Source of the DNA: Bacteroidia bacterium
GTDB taxonomy: Bacteria; Bacteroidota; Bacteroidia; J057
DNA: 64,000 nt
Assembly: GCA_030430205.1 (NCBI GenBank)
Contig: JAUIGE010000014.1
Span: 62,001 to 126,000, forward strand
Reading direction: 5' to 3'
Shown: in pieces, positions 1 through 8,601 of the stretch
How the letters are laid out: each line of letters starts with the position of its first letter
Numbering within the stretch: position 1 is the first letter of the stretch
Program-made: the position numbers and the translations under genes
The notes under the pieces: model-generated
What the model was told of the DNA's origin: nothing
The model's database searches: none
The model's input: only the letters and a program-made list of their open reading frames with translations

Positions 1-1389
1 GCGAGCTGCGCTTCGCGCTCACGGGCGCGCCTGCGCGCCAGAAACAGGAAGAAGCCTGCTGCTACCAGCAGCAGGATAAAGGCGGCTATGCCGCCGATGA
101 GCAGATTTTTATTCTGCTCTTCCACCACTTTCAGCTCAGAGGCAGCCAAATCCGCCTTTGTCTTTTCCGTTTCATAGCGGGCATCCGCATCTGTTACCTT
201 TTCCAATATCTCCGAGCTAAACATCTGCTCCCTGTATTCCATGGCTTTTTTGAAGTCTGCAAGCGCCTCAGTCAATTTTCCCATCTTTTCATAGGTCAGG
301 CCTCTGTTTTCATAAATCGCATTGAGGATGCGGGCATCTTCGTCTTTTTCAGCTATTTCCAGCGCTTGCTGGAAGTATGTCAGGCTTTCTTCAAAAGCTC
401 CTACTTCCGTCAGAGCGTAGCCAAAATCATGATAAGCCACAGACAGGCCATCCGTCGAGCCCATCTTTTTCATCAAAGCGATGGCCCTTTCGAAGCAATA
501 ACTTGCGCTGTCTCGCTTCCCCAACTTTTGGTACACATTTGCCAGGTTGCCCCATACGATGGCCTCCGAATTGGCGTCGCCGATTTCTGCAAAAATGCCC
601 AGGGTCTTCAGGTTGGCGCTTTTTGCCTGCTCCATATTTCCGAGCTGGTAATTGACGAGGGCAGAATTGCCCATGGGAAGGGCCATGGCGCGCTTATTTC
701 CGCTTTTCGCTGCTTCATCATAAGCCTGCCTGAAGTAGGCAAGGCATTTGTCATACTTGCCCAAAACATATTGGATGTTTCCCAGATTCAGGTAGCAGAT
801 GGACAGCTGATCCGTGTTTTTCACCTGTTCAAAATAGGCCACAGCAGCGATCAGTTCTTCTATCGCTTTTTCATTGTTCCCTTTTTCCCTGAAAGAAATG
901 CCTATTCTCAACTTATCCATAGCCTCCTCTTCCTCCAGGCCCAACCTTTGGTGAATATCCAGCGCCTGCTGGTAATACAGTATAGCTGAATCCCTGTTTC
1001 CAGCCATGGAATGGTAGTAACCCCAGGCGTGCAGGGCTTTTGCCAGTTCTTTTTCGCTGCCTTTCTCCCGCGCCATTTTTTCAGCCGATTGGTAAAAAGT
1101 AACAGCCGAGTCCAGATCACCCAAAAATGTATGAGCTGATCCCATCACATATAAGGCATATACCTGATCCTGAACGCTTCCCGCTTTTTGGGAAACTTTC
1201 AGCAAGCGTCGGGCGCTTTCCCTTGCAGCCATGCCGTCCGTTTCTTTGAGGAGATTGTACTCAGCGACAAGGCTGCGAATGCTGTCAAGAGGGGATTGCT
1301 GGGCAGGAGATGCTTGTATCAGCAGAAGGGAACACAACAGGAGGACGAGTCGGAGTGGTTTTGAACCATTTAAGATATAGAAGTTCATA
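1..1389 (-). CDS. TPR-repeat membrane protein, 3' end outside window (signal-transduction type)
   Basis: Reading leftwards from the ATG at 1389, the frame stays open for 463 codons to the window edge, so the C-terminus is missing. It begins with a hydrophobic signal sequence (LRLVLLLCSLLLIQASPAQ), followed by at least seven tandem TPR-like helix pairs (for example LGDLDSAVTFYQSAEK, LGKYDKCLAYFRQAYDEA, VGAFEESLTYFQQALEIA). A short coiled segment leads to one membrane span (LLIGGIAAFILLLVAAGFF) and a basic RRRARERE stretch. In Bacteroidota this order (secreted TPR sensor, one span, coiled coil) usually continues into a histidine kinase or a LuxR-type DNA-binding domain; that is inference, because the cytoplasmic part lies outside. 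The start is chosen because the signal peptide follows it directly. Confidence 0.85.
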
Positions 1390-1481
1390 GAAGTGTACCA
1401 TAAAAGAAATTAACCCACAGCTTATATTTCCTCAAATGCCTTATATGGTTTTTATAGAAAAGCCCTGTGAGGAACGATAAC

Positions 1482-1937
1482 TTACACATTTTTGAGAAAA
1501 TGCATCATATCGGAAAACCTGTTTTCAGCATGCATTCTACCTGTGAGTTGAAAAAGGGTGTGCCGGGCTTCCGGAAAAAGGGGGAGCGAAAAAAAGGAGA
1601 TGGGCAATTTTGCCAGTTGTGCCAGGGGGAAAAAGGGATTGAGGACGTATGGATCCTTTTTGCCCAAAAAGCCTGTTGGTTTCAGGAAAAAAAGCGGCGT
1701 AAGCATGATATCCGACTCAGGCAAAAGCAAATCTGCCAGCCCCTGGCTGGCACCAGCCTCATACTGAAAGCGCCAGCTTTCGGGGGAGGTGAAAGGCATT
1801 TCCAGCCGTTTGGACGGCAGGCCCTGCTCCAGACACTTTCGATGCAATCGAAAAAGGGTGGCCTGCGCATAGGCATTTGCCTCATATCTGCCCCATTTTT
1901 CGGACCAGCAAAGGCTGAATGTTTCCTTGTCGTGCAT
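1482..1937 (-). CDS. hypothetical protein, 151 aa
   Basis: An open frame of 151 codons fills the 650-base space between the TPR protein and the M56 peptidase, on the same strand as both. The product has no signal peptide, no clear membrane span and no motif I recognise. It is rich in Leu, Phe and Pro, and its composition reads like a real protein rather than a shadow (for instance CLEQGLPSKRLEMPF). A longer frame exists on the opposite strand, and neither has a convincing family. I prefer this one because its start falls just downstream of an AT-rich stretch and its residue mix is balanced. It could still be non-coding. Confidence 0.35.
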   Translation of the reverse strand: MHDKETFSLCWSEKWGRYEANAYAQATLFRLHRKCLEQGLPSKRLEMPFTSPESWRFQYEAGASQGLADLLLPESDIMLTPLFFLKPTGFLGKKDPYVLNPFFPLAQLAKLPISFFSLPLFPEARHTLFQLTGRMHAENRFSDMMHFLKNV

Positions 1938-2038
1938 GCAGACAAAACAAAGACAAATAGCTTTTGCCTGCCTAGCAGACAGGTTGCGCGAACTATAAGT
2001 TATGTTGTAAAGAGATTTTTAAGTCCGAAAATGACCCA

Positions 2039-3112
2039 TCACTCATCGCCAGGAAAACATACCGTATGGCAATCGGTGCAATAGTAACATTTCTCCTCCT
2101 CGGGGTGATTGAGGTAAATTTCTTCGTAGGTCTCCAACTGCTGCAAGGTATTGTTTACCTGGGCAGAAAGGGTATTTACCAGGGTGAGCTGCAAGCCCAA
2201 CACAAAGATCAGGGTCAGGAGGGGGCGCAGCGAATATGCGGGCGGATTTTTCAGAACATATTCTATCCTGCTTTTCAGCTCATTTGATCCTAAAAAATGG
2301 CTGACAACAGGGAGGCTTTGAAGCTCCTTGAGACGAAGCAACAATTGGGCGTATTGCTTGCGGCTGCCAAGCTCTTTCAAACCGCGCTGATCGGCGATCA
2401 GTTCACTGATGAGCTCCAGTTCATTTTTGAAAAAATAGAAAAAGGGATTGAGCAGCCACCAGCACTGTATGAGGCTGAGGATGGCTTTTTCAATGGTATT
2501 GTATTGCCTCAGGTGAGAAAGCTCATGTTGGATAATGGCATTCAACTCAGCCTTATTCAGGCTATTCATTTCATCCTGCCAGATGATATAGGGCTTTTCC
2601 AATTGAAATGCGCCGATGTTGTGAGGCGTAGGTGTGTGAAGCACCGTGTATTTTTTCCCTGAAAAAAGCATCTCTTCCTTTTCGGAGTGCTTCATCAGGC
2701 GGAAAAGGTAGATATATTGGAATAAAATCCGCAGCAGCACCAGCCCCATCGCAGAAAGCAGCAGCAGGGTAAAGGTCTTTTTGTTTTTGACAAAGAAGTT
2801 GTAGAGGGCGTTGGAGCGGTAGCTCACATGGTGAGCGAAATTGGGGTTTTCGCAATTGCAAAAATGCTTGAGCTGCAGCTCATTCACATTCCACTGCGCG
2901 CCAAAAGGCGTTGCGATCTCATGAATGGCGGCTGTTTTCTGGCTGATCTTGTCGGCATTTACGCTCAAAGCCGGCAGGCTCAGGCTGCTCACAACCACGA
3001 AATAAATAAAAAGCTTGCGATGCAGCGGCTGTGCATGCCGCTTCACAAATAGCAGATAGGTAGTTCCGCCTATCGCTGATAACAAAATGGACGTTATCAG
3101 GTAATTGATCAT
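2039..3112 (-). CDS. M56 family (BlaR1/MecR1-like) membrane metallopeptidase sensor
   Basis: 357 aa. Several hydrophobic spans cover the N-terminal half (about residues 3-23, 34-50, 113-137), followed by the zinc-peptidase motif HELSH at 196-200 with a downstream acidic helix (ELISELIADQ, 233-242) that supplies the third ligand in this family. A further span lies near 277-297, and then an extracytoplasmic tail of about 60 residues. The gene overlaps the upstream blaI-type repressor by 4 bases (ATGA), the usual arrangement in which the membrane peptidase senses a signal and causes cleavage of the repressor. There is no penicillin-binding sensor domain of the MecR1 type. Instead the tail ends in four closely spaced cysteines (CYYCTDCHTVC), and an N-terminal loop carries HFCNC. 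These could bind metal or sense redox state (inference). Confidence 0.9.
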   Translation of the reverse strand: MINYLITSILLSAIGGTTYLLFVKRHAQPLHRKLFIYFVVVSSLSLPALSVNADKISQKTAAIHEIATPFGAQWNVNELQLKHFCNCENPNFAHHVSYRSNALYNFFVKNKKTFTLLLLSAMGLVLLRILFQYIYLFRLMKHSEKEEMLFSGKKYTVLHTPTPHNIGAFQLEKPYIIWQDEMNSLNKAELNAIIQHELSHLRQYNTIEKAILSLIQCWWLLNPFFYFFKNELELISELIADQRGLKELGSRKQYAQLLLRLKELQSLPVVSHFLGSNELKSRIEYVLKNPPAYSLRPLLTLIFVLGLQLTLVNTLSAQVNNTLQQLETYEEIYLNHPEEEKCYYCTDCHTVCFPGDE

Positions 3113-3483
3113 GCGTCTTCGCTTTGCTCAATCAATCTTTTGAGTGCCGCCAGGTCATCCTGGCTAACAGATTTTTCACTGATCAGGGTGGAGACCAATC
3201 CCTTCATGGAGCCTGCAAACACATTGTTCAGCACATTGTGCAGATGGCGCTTCTGGTATTGCGATTTCGTAATCGCCGGGAAGTACTGATGGCTGCGGCC
3301 ATAAGCCTTGTGCTCCACAAAACCCTTTTTTTGCAACAAACGCACAATCGTGCTTACAGTATTGTATGCAGGTGGCTCTTCATCCACCCACTCTTCCATG
3401 ATCTCCTTGACAAATGCTTTGCGCAACCGCCACAAGATATTCATCACCTTCAGCTCCAGCGGGGTAAGCAGTTTCTTTTCCAT
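3109..3483 (-). CDS. BlaI/MecI/CopY family transcriptional repressor
   Basis: 124 aa, the usual length for this family. The N-terminal 75 residues form the winged-helix DNA-binding domain (LTPLELKVMNILWRL, then the recognition-helix region AYNTVSTIVRLLQKKGFV). The rest is the dimerisation and proteolysis region. The protein should bind as a dimer to the palindrome just upstream of its own start and repress itself and the overlapping M56 peptidase gene. A 4-base overlap ties the two genes translationally. No beta-lactamase or cation-transport gene is adjacent, so the regulon target is probably elsewhere. Confidence 0.92.
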   Translation of the reverse strand: MEKKLLTPLELKVMNILWRLRKAFVKEIMEEWVDEEPPAYNTVSTIVRLLQKKGFVEHKAYGRSHQYFPAITKSQYQKRHLHNVLNNVFAGSMKGLVSTLISEKSVSQDDLAALKRLIEQSEDA

Positions 3484-3501
3484 AATAATGCTGTTTGCAC
3501 A

Positions 3502-3519
3502 AAACTAAATATTTAGTTT
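3502..3519. promoter_or_regulatory. palindromic operator for the BlaI-type repressor
   Basis: AAACTAAATATTTAGTTT is a perfect 18-bp palindrome 19 bases upstream of the repressor start codon. A second, degenerate copy (ACTAA-8-TTAGT) follows at 3520-3537. Position and symmetry fit an autoregulatory operator covering the promoter. Family knowledge supports this; binding itself is inferred. Confidence 0.7.
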
Positions 3520-3565
3520 ACTAAAAACAATATTAGTTTTAGAAGAACGCGGGTCCTGGGGTGTC

Positions 3566-5095
3566 TTATTCCCCTTTCTCATAATACCCACCATAATCGT
3601 CATCATCATCGCCGCCCAGGCTATCAAGATCTAGCATACCGCTGAGCAGGTCTTTGAATTGCAAGCCTGAATCGAGCATACTTTTTCCCAATTGGGAAAA
3701 CTCTGCCAGGCCATGCAGCACAAATTCCATCAGTATAAATCGCTGTTGGCGACCGGCTTTGGGGAAGTGTTTCTTCACCAGCTCTGCCAGACCTGGCACA
3801 TTGTTCAACTGGTTTTCATAGTCCTTTTGAGGTAAATCTGACAGCAAATCCAGTTTGCTTCCGCGGCTAAACCACTGCGTGATCTCTTTGTATGGGTTCG
3901 CGGCGTCATTGCGGCGGAGGCTTTCGGGATTGGGGAAATATTCTGGAAAAAGGCCGCGCACAGCCTTGCTGATCAGCTTCTGCGCTACCAGCGCCGGCCC
4001 TTCCTGCTCGCCTTCGTAGACGAGTTCGATCTTGCCGGTGATGGCAGGCACGATGCCCGCCAGGTCCCCCAGCCTGCTGTAAGCAGAGGATTCGCCGTTG
4101 ACAAGCATGCGGCGCTCGGCAGCGCTGCTCAGGTTTTCATAAGCTGTGATCGTCATACGAGCCGAAACACCGCTTTTTTCATCCACAAACTCACTGTCTC
4201 TCGCTTCAATAGCGATTCGCTCCACCAGCCGCGCCACGATCGGATCGATCTCCACGACATCCTTTTGTCCTGCCGGAATCCGCGCTTCCTGTTGCGTGAT
4301 CTGAGCAGAGATCTCTTCGGATTTGGGATAATGCGTCAAAATTTGACTCTCGATGCGGTCTTTGAGCGGGGTAACGATGCTTCCCCGGTTGGTATAATCC
4401 TCCGGGTTAGCAGTAAATACAAACTGTATATCGAGCGGCAAACGCAGCTTAAAGCCGCGGATCTGTATGTCGCCTTCCTGCAAAATATTGAACAGGGCCA
4501 CCTGTATACGTGGCTGTAAATCAGGCAATTCGTTGATGACGAAGATGGAGCGGTGCGAACGGGGGATGATCCCAAAGTGGATCACGCGCTCATCCGAATA
4601 GGGCAACTTCAGCGTTGCGGCCTTGATCGGGTCTACGTCCCCGATGAGGTCGGCCACACTCACATCTGGCGTAGCCAGTTTTTCGGCATAGCGCTCGTCG
4701 CGATGCACCCATGCGATAGGGGTGGCATCGCCTTTTTCGGCGATGAGGTCTCGCGCGTAGCGCGAGAGCGGGGCGAAAGGGTCGTCCATCATCTCGGAGC
4801 CTGCGACGATGGGAACATACTCGTCCAGCAAGGCTGTCATCTGACGCGCTATGCGCGTTTTGGCCTGGCCTCGAAGGCCTAGCAGGATGATGTTGTGCCG
4901 CGACAGGATGGCCCGCTGCATATCCGGAATGACCGATTGCTCGTATCCGAGCACGCCTTCAAAGAGTTTGTCTTTGTTTTTCAGGGCTTTGATCAGGTTG
5001 CTGCGCAACTCATCTTTGATGCTCTTGGGTGTATAGTTAGTGGCTTTTAATTCGCCGAGTGTCTTAATTGCAATCAATGATCGTGTTTCTGGCAT
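3566..5095 (-). CDS. MoxR/magnesium-chelatase-like AAA+ ATPase
   Basis: 509 aa from the ATG at 5095. An in-frame extension to 5173 is open, but the conserved part starts at MPETRSLIAIKTLGEL. Walker A is GLRGQAKTR (residues 73-81). The Walker B position reads FVINELPDL (185-193), with Asn where most P-loop proteins have Asp; I recall this as typical of the Mg-chelatase-like subgroup. Sensor 1 is TANPEDY (228-234), followed by KDRIESQ with the arginine-finger region. The C-terminus is very acidic (five Asp in a row, then YGGYYEKGE). Such ATPases usually act with a von Willebrand A domain partner as a metal-insertion or chaperone pair, but no VWA gene is next to this one. The neighbours are the blaI/M56 pair downstream and a toxin-antitoxin remnant upstream. 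Confidence 0.88.
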   Translation of the reverse strand: MPETRSLIAIKTLGELKATNYTPKSIKDELRSNLIKALKNKDKLFEGVLGYEQSVIPDMQRAILSRHNIILLGLRGQAKTRIARQMTALLDEYVPIVAGSEMMDDPFAPLSRYARDLIAEKGDATPIAWVHRDERYAEKLATPDVSVADLIGDVDPIKAATLKLPYSDERVIHFGIIPRSHRSIFVINELPDLQPRIQVALFNILQEGDIQIRGFKLRLPLDIQFVFTANPEDYTNRGSIVTPLKDRIESQILTHYPKSEEISAQITQQEARIPAGQKDVVEIDPIVARLVERIAIEARDSEFVDEKSGVSARMTITAYENLSSAAERRMLVNGESSAYSRLGDLAGIVPAITGKIELVYEGEQEGPALVAQKLISKAVRGLFPEYFPNPESLRRNDAANPYKEITQWFSRGSKLDLLSDLPQKDYENQLNNVPGLAELVKKHFPKAGRQQRFILMEFVLHGLAEFSQLGKSMLDSGLQFKDLLSGMLDLDSLGGDDDDDYGGYYEKGE

Positions 5096-5285
5096 GTATG
5101 AATGTTTTCGAAAAAATGAAAAATGATAATGTTCCTTTAACTGAGAAGGTCCGATAAAGTTACGATGGGACAAGGTACTTTGAAACGTAAGGGGACTTCT
5201 CTTTAAAAATAAATATCATCCATGCGTATTTTACTCGTATAAAAGGTAAATTTTGGTTATTTTTAAGACTTATTAGCAGATTATT

Positions 5286-5501
5286 ATGGTTAATTTATTG
5301 ATAAAAGTTCCCATTGATAAAAAAGAGATCATCATTTCCTTTTTGAAGAAATTGGGAATCAGTTTTTCCTACGATGGCCCAGATTGGATAGAGCCTGAAC
5401 CTTCCAACCAGAAGGATATTTTTGCAGATACCTTTGGTATGTGGGCAGATTCAGACATTACATTGGAATCAATCAGGAAAAAAGCATGGCAAAGAGGGTA
5501 G
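5286..5501 (+). CDS. antitoxin-like protein of a type II (PIN) toxin-antitoxin locus
   Basis: 71 aa. The C-terminal motif FADTFGMWADSDITLESIRKKAW resembles the tails of small antitoxins paired with PIN-domain toxins (FG-W-D-DIT-E-IRKKAW). These tails wrap around the toxin active site, while the N-terminus dimerises. It overlaps by 16 bases a frame that begins exactly like a PIN toxin (5486-5560), the normal antitoxin-first order of such loci. The partner toxin is cut short, so the antitoxin is probably a relic or acts in trans. Family assignment is by motif memory only. Confidence 0.6.
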   Translation: MVNLLIKVPIDKKEIIISFLKKLGISFSYDGPDWIEPEPSNQKDIFADTFGMWADSDITLESIRKKAWQRG

Positions 5502-5560
5502 TTCTATGTGATACGGATTTCTCCAAAATTCCAGATTTGGAATTGCATTCCCCAAAATAG
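5486..5560 (+). pseudogene. remnant of a PIN-domain toxin (only the N-terminal strand left)
   Basis: The ATG at 5486 overlaps the end of the antitoxin gene. It reads MAKRVVLCDTD, which matches the first beta strand and first catalytic Asp (DTD) of PIN/VapC-type ribonucleases. The frame then changes to unrelated residues (FSKIPDLELHSPK) and stops after 24 codons, where a functional PIN toxin would continue for about 110 more. The sharp change after DTD points to a deletion or replacement of the rest of the gene. Confidence 0.6.
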
Positions 5561-5645
5561 CCCTCCCAACCCCTCCAGCAGATTCATTCTAAAGACAGCA
5601 TTTATTCCATATTTTGTATCTTTATGAAAAGATATATATATCAGA

Positions 5646-6860
5646 ATGTACAAGCTTCCGACAATTCCGCTAATATTCTTCCTTTTCTTGCCCTTTCTGG
5701 GCCTCCAGGCCCAGCCCGCAGACTGCGCACAGGCGCAGGAACTCACCCTCAGCCTCGACAAACGAATGTTTGTCCTTGAAGCGCCCGTAGGGCCGGGCGA
5801 GGTCAACGAAATCTCCGCGCCCCGGCGCGATCCTTATTTCTTCCGCGAAGAGCACTTCACGCATTGGTTTCAGTTTGAAACGCCTTTTACAGGCGTTTTG
5901 AGCCTGGAAATCCGCCCGCTTAACGGGCAGGATGATTATGACTTTCTGCTATTCAGAGATAGCACCGGGCGCATGTGTGAGCAGATCCTCAACAAAGAAA
6001 TTTTGCCTATTCGTTCCATGATCTCCCGCAACGATACCAGCATACAAAGCCGGACCGGGCTGGACGCCTATGCCCGGAAAAAGCACCAAAAGGAAGGCCC
6101 CGGCGATGCCTACACCAAAGCTATACAGGTAGAAAAAGGCAATCGCTACTACCTTGTCGTGGACAATGTATATGGCGGGGGCGCAGGCTATGAGCTGGAG
6201 TTGTTTTTCTTTTACCTGCCGGATATCCATGGAACCGTAACCGATTCCGAAACAGAAAAGCCCATCTCAGCCACCGTTTTTTTGGAACGGGTGGATTCGG
6301 GGGAAAGGGTGGATTCGGTGAATAATGATCCGCAGACAGGCGCTTATTCTTTGGACAAACCGCTGGAATATCGCCGCGATCACAGGCTTTCCTTTTATTC
6401 GGATGGCTATTTCCTCAAACACGAATCTCTCGAATACAACAAAATCCGCCGCAACCATGGCAAGCCTATAGATGCTGCGCTGGATCCCATACGCGAAGGC
6501 ATGCAGCTTACGCTGGATGATATCAACTTTCGTCCCGGCTCGCCGGAGTTTCTGCGTTCTACCTTCCCCAAACTGGATGAGACCCTTTCGCTCTTAAAGC
6601 AATATCCCAGCCTGGTGGTAGAGCTTCAGGGCCATGTGAATGGCGTGGGAGTTCACGACTGTGAAAATGACAAGTTCAGCAATGAGCTGAGCTGGGAGCG
6701 CGCCCGCGCAGTGAAACGCTATATGGTGGAACACGGCATCGCCGATGAACGGATGGAAGTGCAGGGCTTTGGCTGCACCCAGATGCTCTTTCCGAGCACG
6801 ACGAGCGAAAAGGAGATGGCCGCCAACCGGCGGGTGGAGATGAAGGTGCTGAAGTATTGA
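5646..6860 (+). CDS. OmpA-family outer-membrane-associated protein
   Basis: 404 aa. A signal peptide (PLIFFLFLPFLGLQAQ) is followed by a jelly-roll-like domain of about 170 residues (HFTHWFQFETPFTGVLSLEI), then a carboxypeptidase-regulatory-like beta sandwich near residues 195-275 (DIHGTVTDSETEKPISATVF). The last 115 residues are an OmpA C-terminal peptidoglycan-binding domain (INFRPGSPEFL, LQGHVNG, LSWERARAVKRYMVEHGI, NRRVEMKVL). This order is common in Bacteroidota, where the OmpA domain anchors a periplasmic or surface protein to the wall. The gene stands alone. A run of 7-bp repeats starts on its stop codon. Confidence 0.88.
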   Translation: MYKLPTIPLIFFLFLPFLGLQAQPADCAQAQELTLSLDKRMFVLEAPVGPGEVNEISAPRRDPYFFREEHFTHWFQFETPFTGVLSLEIRPLNGQDDYDFLLFRDSTGRMCEQILNKEILPIRSMISRNDTSIQSRTGLDAYARKKHQKEGPGDAYTKAIQVEKGNRYYLVVDNVYGGGAGYELELFFFYLPDIHGTVTDSETEKPISATVFLERVDSGERVDSVNNDPQTGAYSLDKPLEYRRDHRLSFYSDGYFLKHESLEYNKIRRNHGKPIDAALDPIREGMQLTLDDINFRPGSPEFLRSTFPKLDETLSLLKQYPSLVVELQGHVNGVGVHDCENDKFSNELSWERARAVKRYMVEHGIADERMEVQGFGCTQMLFPSTTSEKEMAANRRVEMKVLKY

Positions 6861-6885
6861 GAGCAGAGAACAGAGAGCAGAGAGC
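6860..6885. repeat. short heptamer repeat (AGAGCAG / AGAACAG)
   Basis: Directly on and after the OmpA-like stop codon lie three and a half 7-bp units: AGAGCAG, AGAACAG, AGAGCAG, AGAGC. The same 7-bp period occurs in two other sequence families in this window. Confidence 0.6.
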
Positions 6886-7045
6886 TTGTTGCTTAAACAC
6901 ATTTTGGATAGCCTTATTGAAGAAGAATTTGATCAAAAAGACCTGGATGCTTTTGGGACCGGATTACACGCAATGCCTCCCTCTTCCCCGAAATCCGGCC
7001 CAGCATCTTGCCTGAAAAGGCTAAACCTTTTTATTCACTTTCATA

Positions 7046-7077
7046 TTTGACTTATCCCCAAAATCCCCGCAACTTTG
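7046..7077 (+). promoter_or_regulatory. putative Bacteroidota-type promoter of asnS
   Basis: TTTG at 7046-7049 and CAACTTTG at 7070-7077 match the -33 TTTG and -7 TAnnTTTG boxes used by the Bacteroidota primary sigma factor, with about 20 bases between them. The -7 box sits inside a small hairpin (CCCGCAA-CT-TTGCGGG). Transcription would begin about 25 bases before the asnS ATG. Confidence 0.55.
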
Positions 7078-7110
7078 CGGGCTGAATTTTTAGTACAATT
7101 TTTCATCAAA

Positions 7111-8541
7111 ATGAAACGAACAGAGATTAAAAGCTTGCTTTCTACTGCTCCTGAGGAGCAGACGGTCACCGTCATGGGCTGGGTGCGGAACTTCCGCTCC
7201 AACCGCTTTATCATCCTCAATGATGGTTCTACCATCAATGACCTGCAAGTCGTGGTTGATTTCGAAAATTTTGACGAAAATTTGCTCCATCAGATCAAAA
7301 CGGGTTCAAGCATCAAAGCGACCGGCAAACTGGTGGCTTCACAAGGTTCAGGTCAGGCTGTTGAGCTCATTTGCGAGGAGCTGCATCTCTTTGGTGCCGC
7401 TGATGCCAGCGAGTACAAATTGCAGCCCAAGCAGCATTCGCTGGAGTTTTTGCGGGAGCAGGCGCACTTTCGGATGCGTACCAAAACCTTTGGTGCCGTT
7501 TTTCGGATTCGCCACGCCATCGCTTATGCGATCCACAAATACTACAATGATCGGGGCTACTATTATTTGCATGCGCCTATCATCACGGGCAGTGATGCCG
7601 AGGGAGCTGGGGAGATGTTTCATGTGACCACATTTGAGCCGAATGAAGCGCCCCTCAACGAGGATGGAAGCATCAACTACAAAGAAGATTTCTTTGGTAA
7701 AGCGACCAACCTGACTGTGTCAGGTCAGTTGCAGGCCGAGGCCGGGGCCCTTGCTCTGGGCAAGGTATACACCTTCGGACCGACTTTTCGGGCCGAAAAC
7801 TCCAACACCACCCGCCACCTGGCGGAATTCTGGATGATCGAGCCCGAAGTGGCTTTCTTCGACATCACAGACAATATGGACCTGGCCGAAGACTTCGTCA
7901 AGTACCTCATCAACTACGTGCTTGACAACTACCCGGACGATCTGGCCGTGCTCGACCAGCGCATACAGCAGTTGGAGAAAAACATGAAGACGGAAGATCG
8001 TCGCCCGATGGGCCTGATCGAAACGCTGCGCTTTGTGGTCGACAATGAGTTTGAACGCATTACCTATACAGAGGCTATCAACATCCTCCGCAACTCCAAG
8101 CCTTACAAAAAAGGCAAATTTCAGTATGATGTGGAGTGGGGCAAAGACCTGCAATCGGAGCATGAGCGCTACCTGGTGGAGAAAAAATTCTCCAAACCGG
8201 TGATCGTGGTTGATTATCCGAAGGATATCAAAGCCTTCTACATGCGCCTCAACGAAGACGGTAAGACCGTCGCGGCCATGGATGTGCTCTTCCCCGGTAT
8301 CGGGGAGGTGATCGGCGGCTCGCAGCGCGAGGAGCGCCTGGAGAACCTCCTTGCCCGCATGGAGGAAATGGATATTCCGGAGGAAGAGCTCTGGTGGTAC
8401 CTGGAGCTACGCAAATTTGGCTCCGTGCCACATGCCGGCTTCGGCCTGGGATTTGAGCGCATGGTGCTCTTTATCACGGGGATGGGGAACATCAGGGATG
8501 TGATCCCTTTTCCAAGAACTCCGAAAAGTGCGGAGTTTTAG
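7111..8541 (+). CDS. asnS: asparaginyl-tRNA synthetase
   Basis: 476 aa from the ATG at 7111; an upstream in-frame codon at 7075 is ignored because the OB-fold starts at MKRTEIK. It charges tRNA-Asn with asparagine in the cytoplasm. Visible parts are the N-terminal anticodon-binding OB fold ([13 protein letters not shown]), class II motif 2 ([17 protein letters not shown], with the NTTRHLAEF signature that separates AsnRS from AspRS) and motif 3 near the end ([12 protein letters not shown]). A short insertion (about residues 175-195) precedes the catalytic core, as in many AsnRS. The length is normal. A promoter-like sequence lies 34-65 bases upstream. Confidence 0.97.
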   Translation: MKRTEIKSLLSTAPEEQTVTVMGWVRNFRSNRFIILNDGSTINDLQVVVDFENFDENLLHQIKTGSSIKATGKLVASQGSGQAVELICEELHLFGAADASEYKLQPKQHSLEFLREQAHFRMRTKTFGAVFRIRHAIAYAIHKYYNDRGYYYLHAPIITGSDAEGAGEMFHVTTFEPNEAPLNEDGSINYKEDFFGKATNLTVSGQLQAEAGALALGKVYTFGPTFRAENSNTTRHLAEFWMIEPEVAFFDITDNMDLAEDFVKYLINYVLDNYPDDLAVLDQRIQQLEKNMKTEDRRPMGLIETLRFVVDNEFERITYTEAINILRNSKPYKKGKFQYDVEWGKDLQSEHERYLVEKKFSKPVIVVDYPKDIKAFYMRLNEDGKTVAAMDVLFPGIGEVIGGSQREERLENLLARMEEMDIPEEELWWYLELRKFGSVPHAGFGLGFERMVLFITGMGNIRDVIPFPRTPKSAEF

Positions 8542-8545
8542 GAAG

Positions 8546-8573
8546 TTTTGAGTTTCGGGTTTCGGGTTTCGAG
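8546..8573. repeat. heptamer array A (TTTCGGG type), 4 units
   Basis: Four 7-bp units (TTTTGAG, TTTCGGG twice, TTTCGAG) begin 5 bases after the asnS stop and end 28 bases before the next start codon. This is the shortest of five arrays of this unit in the window. Confidence 0.8.
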
Positions 8574-8601
8574 AAATATTAGGTGCAAAAAATGAAAACC
8601 T

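Noticed and set aside
1467-2084. A 205-codon plus-strand frame upstream of the M56 gene
   Set aside because: It competes with the minus-strand 151-codon frame, runs into the 3' end of the M56 gene and is rich in Lys, Gln and Cys without any motif. I kept the minus-strand frame at low confidence.
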